A DNA stretch of 64,000 nucleotides, taken from assembly GCF_003355455.1 (NCBI RefSeq), contig NZ_CP031357.1, positions 288,501 through 352,500 on the forward strand, read 5' to 3'. Shown piece after piece: positions 46,158-54,267 of this stretch. Below the pieces are notes generated by a model that made no database searches, had not been told where the DNA came from, and was given only the letters and a program-made list of their open reading frames with translations. Origin of the DNA: Erythrobacter aureus (lineage in GTDB: Bacteria > Pseudomonadota > Alphaproteobacteria > Sphingomonadales > Sphingomonadaceae). The translations under genes were made by a program, and so were the position numbers. The first letter of the stretch is position 1. Each line of letters starts with the position of its first letter.

Positions 46158-46187
46158 CGATATAATTATAATATCATATTTATATCG
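46158..46187 (-). promoter_or_regulatory. AT-rich palindrome before the SPFH operon
   Basis: CGATATAA (46158-46165) and TTATATCG (46180-46187) form a perfect 8-bp inverted repeat with a 14-base AT-only or nearly AT-only spacer. The 30-base block has three G or C pairs at most besides its ends, in sharp contrast to the GC-rich surroundings. It lies two bases upstream of the SPFH ribosome binding site, where a repressor would block transcription or initiation. Confidence 0.6.
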
Positions 46188-46201
46188 AGTGGCGGAACGA
46201 G

Positions 46202-47971
46202 TCAATGCTCCCAGATGGCCCGCAGAAACTGCTCTCCATATGCTTCGAGTTTCTTGGCCCCAATGCCGGGCAGCCGGCCCAGTTGCGCCAGCGTTTCGGG
46301 GCGCGCGGAGGTCATCTCGCGCAGAGTGGAATCGTGGAAGACGACGTAGGGCGGGACCTGGGCTTTCTCGGCCACTTCCTTGCGCAAGGCCCGAAGCGCT
46401 TCGAACAGCGGATCACCGATCGGATTGGGTGTCGCATCGGCCCTTCGTCCGCGCGACCGCTTGGGGGGAACCACGATCTCCACCGTCCTCTCCCCCCTGA
46501 GAATCGCACGGGCCGAACCGCCCAATGCCAGCCCGCCATGTTCGGTCGCGACAAGATCGCCGCGCGCCTGCAAGGCCCGCGACAGCGGCTGGAGCAGGCG
46601 TGCCTCGTCGCCCTCGACGATGCCGAACACGCTCAGCCGGTCGTGCCCGCGTTGGCGCACGCGCTCGTCCTCGTTGCCGGTGAGCACCTTCTGCAAGTGC
46701 CCCATCCCAAAGCTCTGTCCGGTACGGTAGACGGCGGATAGCAGTTTGCGCGCGAGCTGCGTGACGTCGGTGACGCTCGCGGGCTCGAGGCAATTGTCGC
46801 AATTACCGCAGCGCGAAGGCGGGTCTTCGCCGAAATGCCTCAATAGCACCGCACGGCGGCATTCGGCAGTCTCGACCAGTCCGGCAAGTGCATCGAGCCG
46901 CGCGCGCTCGGCATTGCGCCGAGCCTCGTCGACCTCGGCGAGCCGCTGACGCGCGGTGGCGAAATCGCCCGCGCCCCAGAACATGATCGCTTGGGCCGGG
47001 TCCCCATCGCGCCCGGCGCGGCCCGTTTCCTGGTAATATCCCTCGATCGATTTGGGCACGCCGACATGCGCCACGAAGCGCACGTCCGGTTTGTCGATAC
47101 CCATGCCGAAAGCGACCGTGGCAACGATCACAATATCTTCGGACGCGACGAAAGCGGCTTGGTTGGCCGCGCGAACCTCCGGATCCAGCCCGGCGTGATA
47201 AGGCAATACCGGCCTGCCGGTCGCGGTTGCAAGCTTTTCGGCAAGATCCTCCACCTTGCGCCGTGTTTGCGCATAAACGATCCCCGGACCCGGCTCGTTC
47301 GCCATCAGCTCGTTCAGTTGGCGCACCGGATTGTCGCGGTGACGGATCGCGTAGCGGATATTGGGCCGGTCGAATCCGGCCAGCACCAGCCCGTTATCTG
47401 CAATGCCCAGCTGCGCCATCACATCGGCGCGCGTCTGATTGTCCGCGGTCGCGGTCAGCGCTAGGCGCGGGACCGTGGGGAAGGCGTCCATCAGCCCCCG
47501 CAGCATGCGGTAGTCGGGGCGAAAATCGTGCCCCCATTCGGACACGCAATGCGCCTCGTCGATGGCGAACAGGCACAGAGACGAGTTCGACAGGAACTCG
47601 CGAAAAGCTGGCTGGCTCGCGCGTTCGGGCGCGACATAGAGCAGGTCGAGCTCGCCAGCGCGGAAGGCATCCTGCGTTTCGCGCCAATCGGCATCGGCGC
47701 TGGTCAGCGTTGCCGCGCGAATGCCATTGGCCCGTGCGCTTCTGAGCTGGTCGTGCATCAGGGCGATCAGCGGGCTTATCACCACGCAGGTCCCCTCCAG
47801 CAGGACTGCAGGCAATTGGTAGGTGAGCGATTTGCCAGCCCCCGTCGGCATCACCGCCAGCGTCGATTCACCTGCCAGCGCCCGAGCGACAACCTCTTCC
47901 TGACGCCCGCGAAAGGCATCGAAACCGAAGGTGTCCTTGAGGGCCTGAAGTACGCCTGCATTTCCGCTCAT
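46202..47971 (-). CDS. recQ: ATP-dependent DNA helicase RecQ
   Basis: 3'-5' helicase for repair of stalled forks; 589 residues. Helicase motifs: FRGRQEEVVARAL (motif 0), MPTGAGKSLTYQLP (I), FAIDEAHCVSEWGHDFRPDY (II with aromatic loop), ALTATA (III) and QETGRAGRDG (VI). The zinc site has Cys residues in ECRRAVLL and RCGNCDNC. Winged-helix and HRDC domains follow (TLAQLGRLPGIGAKKLE). Full length and intact. Its stop lies 60 bases upstream of the SPFH start on the same strand. Confidence 0.95.
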   Translation of the reverse strand: MSGNAGVLQALKDTFGFDAFRGRQEEVVARALAGESTLAVMPTGAGKSLTYQLPAVLLEGTCVVISPLIALMHDQLRSARANGIRAATLTSADADWRETQDAFRAGELDLLYVAPERASQPAFREFLSNSSLCLFAIDEAHCVSEWGHDFRPDYRMLRGLMDAFPTVPRLALTATADNQTRADVMAQLGIADNGLVLAGFDRPNIRYAIRHRDNPVRQLNELMANEPGPGIVYAQTRRKVEDLAEKLATATGRPVLPYHAGLDPEVRAANQAAFVASEDIVIVATVAFGMGIDKPDVRFVAHVGVPKSIEGYYQETGRAGRDGDPAQAIMFWGAGDFATARQRLAEVDEARRNAERARLDALAGLVETAECRRAVLLRHFGEDPPSRCGNCDNCLEPASVTDVTQLARKLLSAVYRTGQSFGMGHLQKVLTGNEDERVRQRGHDRLSVFGIVEGDEARLLQPLSRALQARGDLVATEHGGLALGGSARAILRGERTVEIVVPPKRSRGRRADATPNPIGDPLFEALRALRKEVAEKAQVPPYVVFHDSTLREMTSARPETLAQLGRLPGIGAKKLEAYGEQFLRAIWEH

Positions 47972-48089
47972 CCACGCCTGATGCCAGACAGCCGCGCCCG
48001 CGCAACCGCAGTCGGGCGATTTTCCCCTTGCCGAGTAGCCCGCGCTTGCGCTTTACCCCGCAGCGTAAATCCAGCTTGGAGAAAAGCCC

Positions 48090-48386
48090 ATGAAGTTCCG
48101 ATTTGCCCTGACCGCTGCCGCCACCGTCGCGCTCGCCGCCTGCGGCAGCACCGAAGACGCGTCCACCGAAGCAGAAGCCGACACCGTTGAAATCGCCGCG
48201 GACGAAGCCCTGGCCGACATCGATGCACAGCCGGTCGAGGATCCCGCAGCCAATGTCGATGAGACTGCGCCGGGGCGCGAAGACATGTCGCCCAGCGAAG
48301 AGGCACAGATACAGGAAGCCGGCGACAACGCCGCCGACACGGCTGCCGCCGCGATGGACGCCATGTCCGAAGATACCGGCAACTGA
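48090..48386 (+). CDS. Small acidic lipoprotein
   Basis: Protein of 98 residues with a lipobox (MKFRFALTAAATVALAACG; lipidated Cys18) and a mature part of Asp, Glu and Ala with almost no other feature. GGAGAAAAGCCC precedes the ATG. It resembles in composition the lipoproteins at 48477 and 55267, and may be a surface or periplasmic spacer; no family is recognised. Confidence 0.78.
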   Translation: MKFRFALTAAATVALAACGSTEDASTEAEADTVEIAADEALADIDAQPVEDPAANVDETAPGREDMSPSEEAQIQEAGDNAADTAAAAMDAMSEDTGN

Positions 48387-48476
48387 TCGATGGGCGGGCG
48401 GGTTTCGGCCCGCTCGCACCCTCGCGCCGCCGTAGCGTCCTTTGCGCGCGGCACGAGAGCGCGTAGCTTTCACCGC

Positions 48477-48740
48477 ATGATCCGACTCACGCCCTGTATC
48501 GTCGCGCTTTTCGCGCTGTCCGCCTGCTCCGGTTACCAGGAGGAAGAACCTGTCGAAGCCATTTCGCAAAGCGAAGCCAAAGCGCTCGACGATGCGGCCG
48601 AGATGATCGAGCAGCGGCGCCTGCCGGAAGACCTCCTGTCCGACGAAGAGGAGGAGGACGTCACCGTGCAAGGCAATATGCCGTCGGATGCCGCGCCACG
48701 CGAATCGGGTGGGCCGGAGCCGATGGAGCTTCCCCGATGA
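48477..48740 (+). CDS. Small acidic lipoprotein
   Basis: Protein of 87 residues. Signal peptide MIRLTPCIVALFALSAC with lipobox LSAC (Cys17); the mature part is acidic (DDAAEMIEQRRLPEDLLSDE, then EEEEDVTV). Its stop overlaps the start of the acyl-CoA dehydrogenase gene as ATGA, so the two are coupled, although a functional link is not evident. Function unknown. Confidence 0.72.
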   Translation: MIRLTPCIVALFALSACSGYQEEEPVEAISQSEAKALDDAAEMIEQRRLPEDLLSDEEEEDVTVQGNMPSDAAPRESGGPEPMELPR

Positions 48741-49921
48741 GCGAACTCGCCAACCCGGGGATGGATACCGAGACCTTCGACCAGTTTCTCGAACAGCTCG
48801 AACGCTATGTCCGCGAACGGCTGATCCCGGCGGAAAAGCAAGTCATCGCCGACGACAAGATCCCAGACGAGATCGTCGCCGAGATGAAGGAGATGGGACT
48901 GTTCGGCCTGACGGTGCCGGAGGATTTCGGCGGCGCGGGGCTGAACACAACGCAATATGCCAAGGTCGTGAAGGCAATGTCCTATGCCGCGCCCGCATAC
49001 CGCTCGATCTTCTCGATTAATGTCGGGATGTTCAATTCGGCAATCAAGAATGGCGGGACCGACGCGCAGAAGGCCAAATGGTGGCCCAGGATAGCCGAGG
49101 GGGCGATCGCCTGTTTCGGCCTGACCGAGCCGGGCTCCGGCAGCGACAGCGCCGCCATGGCGACCACCGCGCGGCCCGATCCCGATGGCAATGGCTGGAT
49201 CCTCAACGGGACCAAGCGCTACATCACCAATGCCCCCCATGCCGAAGTCGCCCTGATCATGGCGCGCACCGAAAAGGACGCCCTGCCCAAGAACGCGCAT
49301 GTTTCCGCCTTCATCGTGCCGATGGATACACCGGGCGTGTCAACCGGCAGCCCCGATGAGAAGATGGGCCAGTCGGGCAGCCATATCTCCGACATCATGC
49401 TCGACGATGTGCATGTGCCGGGCGAAGCGCTGCTGGGCGGGGAAACCGGCAAGGGCTTTCGCTTCGCAATGATGAGCCTCGACAATGGCCGCATTTCGGT
49501 CGGCGCGGCCAGCACGGGCTATGCCCGCCGCGCGCTCGATTCCGCGATCAAATATGCGAACGAGCGCCAGGCCTTCGGCGAACCGATCGCCAATTTCCAG
49601 CTGATCCAGCAGATGCTCAGCGAAAGCTGGACCGAAATCTACGCCGCCGAGGCAATGATGGCCGATGTCACCGCGCGGGTCGACCGAGGCGAAAACACGG
49701 TCAAGCACGCCGCCGCTTTCAAGGTCTTCGCATCCGAAATGTGCGGCCGCGTGGTCGACCGCGTGGTGCAGATTTACGGCGGCGCGGGCTACCTTGCCGA
49801 ATACGACGCCGAACGTTTCTTCCGCGATGCGCGGATTTATCGGATCTACGAAGGCACGACGCAGATCCTCCAGCTCCAGATCGCCAAGCACATGCTGCGT
49901 GAATATGCTGCGGGTGTGTGA
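48737..49921 (+). CDS. Acyl-CoA dehydrogenase
   Basis: FAD enzyme that forms an alpha,beta double bond in an acyl-CoA; 394 residues. The catalytic base is Glu372 in RIYEGTTQILQ, the standard position. FGLTEPGSGSDSA and YITNAPHAEVA contact FAD and CoA. The substrate is not clear; the following CoA-transferase, thiolase and dehydratase genes suggest a beta-oxidation-like route for an unusual acid. It is separated from the CoA-transferase by palindromic element D. Confidence 0.9.
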   Translation: MSELANPGMDTETFDQFLEQLERYVRERLIPAEKQVIADDKIPDEIVAEMKEMGLFGLTVPEDFGGAGLNTTQYAKVVKAMSYAAPAYRSIFSINVGMFNSAIKNGGTDAQKAKWWPRIAEGAIACFGLTEPGSGSDSAAMATTARPDPDGNGWILNGTKRYITNAPHAEVALIMARTEKDALPKNAHVSAFIVPMDTPGVSTGSPDEKMGQSGSHISDIMLDDVHVPGEALLGGETGKGFRFAMMSLDNGRISVGAASTGYARRALDSAIKYANERQAFGEPIANFQLIQQMLSESWTEIYAAEAMMADVTARVDRGENTVKHAAAFKVFASEMCGRVVDRVVQIYGGAGYLAEYDAERFFRDARIYRIYEGTTQILQLQIAKHMLREYAAGV

Positions 49922-49946
49922 CGAGACGTAGGATGAGCCCCGTGAC

Positions 49947-50110
49947 GAGTCTTTTTTGCGTGCGTGCCGGAGATCCGTCCGGCCCTTGCTGTTCCAGCCC
50001 GCGCCCCCTCCCGGCCACCCACGGCACGGTATCTTATGGGTGGCCGGGAGGGGGCGCAGGATGGAACAGCCGCAAGCTGACGACGGAAGTCGGCAGCGCA
50101 CCCAAGAAAA
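49947..50110 (+). repeat. Cloverleaf-like palindromic element, copy D
   Basis: Central stem 49988-50021 with 50037-50070: 34 base pairs with two mismatches and a 15-base loop (CGGCACGGTATCTTA). Left hairpin 49966-49983 (6 bp) and right hairpin 50076-50097 (9 bp, one mismatch, loop GGAA). The outer left arm is GAGTCTTTTTTGCGTGCG; the right arm CGCACCCAAGAAAA pairs loosely and runs straight into the ATG of the CoA-transferase gene. It fills nearly all of the 189-base gap. Confidence 0.9.
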
Positions 50111-51349
50111 ATGTATAACCTCCTCTCCGGCCTCTCGATCATCGAAGCCTCGAGCTTCGTCGCTTCGCCCACTGCCGGACTGTATTGCGCGCAAATGGGC
50201 GCGGAGGTGATCCGCGTCGACCACAAGGCGGGCGGGCTCGATTACGACCGCTACATGCTCACGCGGGAAGGCCGCTCATTAAGCTGGGAGAATCTCAACC
50301 GCGCGAAGAAATCGGTCGCGCTCGACCTGCGCAGTGGCGAGGGCCGCGAGCTGCTGGTCGAACTTGCGGCACAAACCGGCAACCTCATCACCAACCTGCC
50401 CGAGAAGAGTTTCCTGTCGCATGACGCCATTGCGGAGAGGCAGCCGGATGGTGTGCCCGATCTCGTCAGCGTACGGATCATGGGCTGGCACGACGGCAGG
50501 CAGGCGATGGACTTCACCGTCAACGCCGCCAGCGGATACCCGCTGATGTGCGGGCCGGAGGAGTGGGATCTCGAGACTGCACCACCGGTCAACCAAGTGC
50601 TTCCGGCATGGGATTTCATCACCGGAGCCTATTGCGCCTTTGCCATGCTGGCCGGGCTTCGCCACCGCGATGCCACCGGCGAAGGCAGCGAAATCCGTGT
50701 GCCGCTCGGCAACGTCGCCATAGGGACCATGGCGAATAGCGGCGCGATGGCGGAAATGCTCTATCGCGGGGCCGATCGTGAGCGGTTGGGCAATGCCATC
50801 TGGGGCGCGTTCGGGCGGGACTTCAGAACCCGGGACGGCGTGCGCTTCATGGTCGCCGCTCTGACACCGAAACAATGGGGCGGGCTGGTCGCCGCCTTCG
50901 GTCTCGCGGGAGAGATCGCGGCGCTCGAGACCGAACTGGGCGTGCGCTTCGCCGATGGCGACCGCCCCCGCTTCGAAAATCGCCACCGCCTGTTCGACCT
51001 ATTTCAGAAACGTGCCGATAGGATGGACTGGGGCGACCTCTCCGCACGCCTTGCCGAAAACGGCGCGACTTTCGAGCGCTACCGCACGATGCAGGAAGCG
51101 GCCAATGACGCACAGCTCGTCGCGAACAATCCGCTGTTCGGCCCCTCGCCCGCAAACCCGAGCGAATTCGAGTACCCGGCGACGCGCAGCTTCGCCAATA
51201 TCCCCAGCCGTGAAGCGGGCGATCCCGCGCCCGCCCCCTATCTCGGCCAGCATACCGAGGAGGTCCTGGCGGACCGACTCGGCCTCGCTTCGGGCACGAT
51301 CCACGCGCTCGTCGATCGGGGGATCGCCCGCCTTTCGGACAAGGACTGA
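50111..51349 (+). CDS. CaiB/BaiF family III CoA-transferase
   Basis: Moves CoA between carboxylic acids; 412 residues. The N-terminus GLSIIEASSFVASPTAGLYC and ADLGAEV-like QMGAEVIRVD are typical, and Asp168 in PAWDFITGAYCAF matches the acyl-aspartyl catalytic residue of formyl-CoA transferase. Near the end the family pattern LGQHTEEVLADRLGL is present. The ATG follows palindromic element D directly and no good ribosome binding site is seen, so its translation may depend on the element. The thiolase gene starts three bases after its stop. Confidence 0.88.
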   Translation: MYNLLSGLSIIEASSFVASPTAGLYCAQMGAEVIRVDHKAGGLDYDRYMLTREGRSLSWENLNRAKKSVALDLRSGEGRELLVELAAQTGNLITNLPEKSFLSHDAIAERQPDGVPDLVSVRIMGWHDGRQAMDFTVNAASGYPLMCGPEEWDLETAPPVNQVLPAWDFITGAYCAFAMLAGLRHRDATGEGSEIRVPLGNVAIGTMANSGAMAEMLYRGADRERLGNAIWGAFGRDFRTRDGVRFMVAALTPKQWGGLVAAFGLAGEIAALETELGVRFADGDRPRFENRHRLFDLFQKRADRMDWGDLSARLAENGATFERYRTMQEAANDAQLVANNPLFGPSPANPSEFEYPATRSFANIPSREAGDPAPAPYLGQHTEEVLADRLGLASGTIHALVDRGIARLSDKD

Positions 51350-51352
51350 CCC

Positions 51353-52585
51353 ATGACGTCGACACGCCGCGTAGCCATTTGCAAGCCCCTGAGAACGCCC
51401 GTCGGCCGCTATCTCGGCAGCCTTGCCTCGCTGGAGGCGGGACAGCTTGGCGCCATTATCATCAAGGCGCTGGTGGAGCGTAGCGGCATCGACCCGGCGC
51501 GCGTCGACGATGTCGTCTTCAGCCAGGGCTACGGCAGCGGCGAAGCGCCCGCGATCGGTCGCTGGAGCTGGCTTGCCGCGGGCTATCCTGAGGAGGTGCC
51601 CGGCTTCCAGCTCGACCGCCGCTGCGGTTCGGGCCTGCAGGCAGTCGCGACGGCGGCGATGATGGTGCAGACCGGTGTGGCCGATTGCGTGCTCGCCGGT
51701 GGGGTCGAAAGCATGTCCAATGTCGAGCATTATACGACCAAGGCCCGCCACGGTGCGCGGCTTGGCGACATGGTGCTGTGGGACCGGTTGACGCGCGGGC
51801 GCCTGATGAGCCAGCCGATCGAGCGCTATGGCGTCATCACCGGCATGATCGAGACCGCCGAAAACCTCGCCAAGGATTACGGCATCAGCCGCGAGGAGGC
51901 CGATGCCTTCGCCGTGCGCAGCCATCAGAACGCGGCATGTGCTTGGGAGGAGGGCAAATTCGACGAGCAGCTCGTCCCGGTCGAAATCCCCCAGCGGCGC
52001 GGCGACCCTGTCATGTTCGCCAAGGACGAGGGCTTTCGCGCCGATGCCAGTATGGAAACGCTCGGCAAATTGCGCGCCATCGACCTGAAGCGCGACGCCG
52101 ACGCCATCGTGACGGCAGGCAATGCCAGCCAGCAGAACGATGCCGCGGCGGCCTGTCTCGTCGTGGCCGAGGACAAGGTCGAGGAACTCGGTCTCGAACC
52201 GATTCTGTGGTTCCATTCGTGGAGCGCGGCGGGTTGCGATCCCAGCCGGATGGGCATCGGCCCGGTCCCGGCGGTCGAGCGCCTGTTCGCGCGGAGCGGC
52301 ATGGGCTGGGACGATATCGGTCTGATCGAACTGAACGAAGCCTTCGCTCCGCAGGCGCTCGCGGTGCTCAAGGGCTGGGGCTTTGCCGAGGACGACAGCC
52401 GCCGCGAGATCGTCAATGTCAACGGTTCGGGCATTTCGCTCGGCCACCCGATCGGCGCGACCGGCATCCGTATCCTTGCCGACATGGCGCATGAAATGCA
52501 CCGCCGCGAGGTGCGTTATGGGCTCGAGACCATGTGCATCGGCGGCGGGCAGGGCATGGCCGCCGTGTTCGAGCGCGCCGCCTGA
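51353..52585 (+). CDS. Thiolase family acyltransferase
   Basis: Cleaves a 3-oxoacyl-CoA or joins two acyl-CoAs; 410 residues. All active-site residues of a degradative or biosynthetic thiolase are there: Cys91 in LDRRCGSGLQ, His365 in LGHPIGATG and Cys395 in METMCIGGGQ-type MCIGGGQG. The substrate is set by the operon and is unknown. The gene is three bases after the CoA-transferase gene and one base overlaps the dehydratase gene (TGATG). Confidence 0.9.
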   Translation: MTSTRRVAICKPLRTPVGRYLGSLASLEAGQLGAIIIKALVERSGIDPARVDDVVFSQGYGSGEAPAIGRWSWLAAGYPEEVPGFQLDRRCGSGLQAVATAAMMVQTGVADCVLAGGVESMSNVEHYTTKARHGARLGDMVLWDRLTRGRLMSQPIERYGVITGMIETAENLAKDYGISREEADAFAVRSHQNAACAWEEGKFDEQLVPVEIPQRRGDPVMFAKDEGFRADASMETLGKLRAIDLKRDADAIVTAGNASQQNDAAAACLVVAEDKVEELGLEPILWFHSWSAAGCDPSRMGIGPVPAVERLFARSGMGWDDIGLIELNEAFAPQALAVLKGWGFAEDDSRREIVNVNGSGISLGHPIGATGIRILADMAHEMHRREVRYGLETMCIGGGQGMAAVFERAA

Positions 52586-53439
52586 TGAGCGACTGGTCGG
52601 ATTGGATCGGGCGCAAAATGCGCGCTACCGATCGGCTCGACCCCGCGCTGGCCGCGCGCTGGTGCTCCACGTTCGACCGCGATGCGCCGCCTGATGAGGC
52701 CATGCCGCAAGGCATCCATCTGTGCCTGTGCACGCCCGAAGCGCGCACGGGACAATTGGGCGAGGACGGTCATCCCCTGCGGGACGACAGCCCGGCAAGC
52801 TTTCTGCCGCCCATCCCCCTGCCCCGCCGCATGTGGGCATCGAGCGCAATGCAATTTCATGGGCCGATCGCGATCGGTGCATCGATCGAACGGGTCAGCC
52901 GGATCGCATCGGTCACGCCCAAGTCGGGCAGCCGGGGCGACATGGTCTTCGTCGAGGTCGATCACGAAACCAGCGCCGATGGCCGACTGGCGGTGAACGA
53001 GCGGCAAAGCATCGTCTATCTCGAAGCGCTGGCGGGCGACGCGCCGCTTTCCCCACCTGCGAATTCCGGCGATATATTTGACCCGTCGGGCTGGGATGTA
53101 CAACGCATCGTTCACCCCGACGAGCGGCTGTTGTTTCGCTATTCGGCGCTGACCTTCAACACGCACCGCATCCATTACGACAGGCCTTATGCCCGCGAGG
53201 TGGAACGCTATCGCGGCCTCGTTGTGCACGGCCCGCTTACCGCCAGCTTGCTGCTCCAGCTCGCCGCAGAGCACCATGGCGAAAACCGCTTGACCCGGTT
53301 TGCCTTTCGCGGCGTAAGCCCGGCGATCGCGGGGGAGCCGCTTCATCTGGTAATGCGCGGCGAAGGGGGGACGATCGAGCTGGGCGCCTTTGCGAGCGAT
53401 GGCCGACAGGTAACGAAGGCCTCCGCCAGCCTGGCCTAG
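52585..53439 (+). CDS. FAS1-like (HTD2/mesaconyl-C4-CoA hydratase type) dehydratase
   Basis: Double hot-dog hydratase of 284 residues. HRIHYDRPYAREVERYRGLV near 198 is the hydratase motif of the second half, and VHGPLTASLLLQL continues it; the first half has PLPRRMWASSAMQFHGPI. Relatives hydrate mesaconyl-C4-CoA or dehydrate 3-hydroxyacyl chains. ATG at 52585 overlaps the thiolase stop by one base, and the operon ends here with a TAG that abuts the TAG of the convergent ppk2 gene. Confidence 0.85.
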   Translation: MSDWSDWIGRKMRATDRLDPALAARWCSTFDRDAPPDEAMPQGIHLCLCTPEARTGQLGEDGHPLRDDSPASFLPPIPLPRRMWASSAMQFHGPIAIGASIERVSRIASVTPKSGSRGDMVFVEVDHETSADGRLAVNERQSIVYLEALAGDAPLSPPANSGDIFDPSGWDVQRIVHPDERLLFRYSALTFNTHRIHYDRPYAREVERYRGLVVHGPLTASLLLQLAAEHHGENRLTRFAFRGVSPAIAGEPLHLVMRGEGGTIELGAFASDGRQVTKASASLA

Positions 53440-54210
53440 CTAGCCAAGCGGATAATCGGCAATCGGCGCGATCACGGTATAGCGTTCTTCCTTGGGTTCG
53501 CGCCCCAGTTCGGGAAAATCGATTTCGGGCGGCGCCACAGCCGTGTCGGGCAGGCGATCGAGCAGGTCGCGCACCAGTGTCAGGCGCCCCCGTTTCTGAT
53601 CGTTGAAATCGACCAGCGTCCACGGCGCCCATGCGGTATGCGTCGCTGCCAGCATCGCTTCCCGTGCCTCGGTATAGGCATCGTATTTGTCACGCGCGGC
53701 AAGATCGATCGGCGAAAGTTTCCAGCGCTTGAGCGGATCTTCAAGCCGTTCGCGCAGGCGCTCTTCCTGCTTTTCCTGATCGGTGGCGAGCCAGTATTTG
53801 AACAGCAGGATGCCATCGTCGACCAGCATCTTTTCGAAGGTCGGTGCCTGCCGCAGGAATTGTGCGACCTCGCGATCGTCAGCATAGCCCATGACCTTTT
53901 CCACACCCGCACGGTTGTACCAGCTGCGGTCGAACAGCGCGATCTCACCCGCGCAGGGCAAGTGGTGGACGTAGCGCTGGAAATACCACTGGCTCCGTTC
54001 CGCGTCGGTCGGCTTGGCCAGGGCGACGATGCGGCACTGGCGCGGATTGAGCCTGTCGTGCACGGCCTTGATCGCGCCGCCCTTACCGGCAGTATCGCGC
54101 CCTTCGAACAACACAACGATCCGCTGTCCGGTGGTGCGCGCCCAGCGGGCCATGCCAACCAGCTCCTTTTGCATGGGCTTAAGCGCACTCTGGTAATCGT
54201 CTTTTTTCAT
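53440..54210 (-). CDS. ppk2: Polyphosphate kinase 2 family protein
   Basis: Phosphorylates a nucleoside mono- or diphosphate with polyphosphate; 256 residues, single domain. Walker A lies in FEGRDTAGKGGAIKAV, followed by QWYFQRYVHHLP and FDRSWYNRAGVE with Walker B, and the lid region is LEDPLKRWKLSPIDL. Class I or III cannot be told apart here. A pair of ATG codons (54213 and 54210) compete; the second is better placed after GGGGGA. It is divergent from phhA with a 57-base gap. Confidence 0.9.
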   Translation of the reverse strand: MKKDDYQSALKPMQKELVGMARWARTTGQRIVVLFEGRDTAGKGGAIKAVHDRLNPRQCRIVALAKPTDAERSQWYFQRYVHHLPCAGEIALFDRSWYNRAGVEKVMGYADDREVAQFLRQAPTFEKMLVDDGILLFKYWLATDQEKQEERLRERLEDPLKRWKLSPIDLAARDKYDAYTEAREAMLAATHTAWAPWTLVDFNDQKRGRLTLVRDLLDRLPDTAVAPPEIDFPELGREPKEERYTVIAPIADYPLG

Positions 54211-54267
54211 CATTCCCCCGCCCGAGATTTGTGTGGTGGCCGCATTGGTAGTATCATCGGCAACGAT

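Noticed and set aside
35999..50110. Palindromic elements as ordinary intrinsic terminators
   Set aside because: Central stems of 24-34 bp, long loops, side hairpins and no T-run after the stem do not fit; copy B even lies after a separate perfect terminator.
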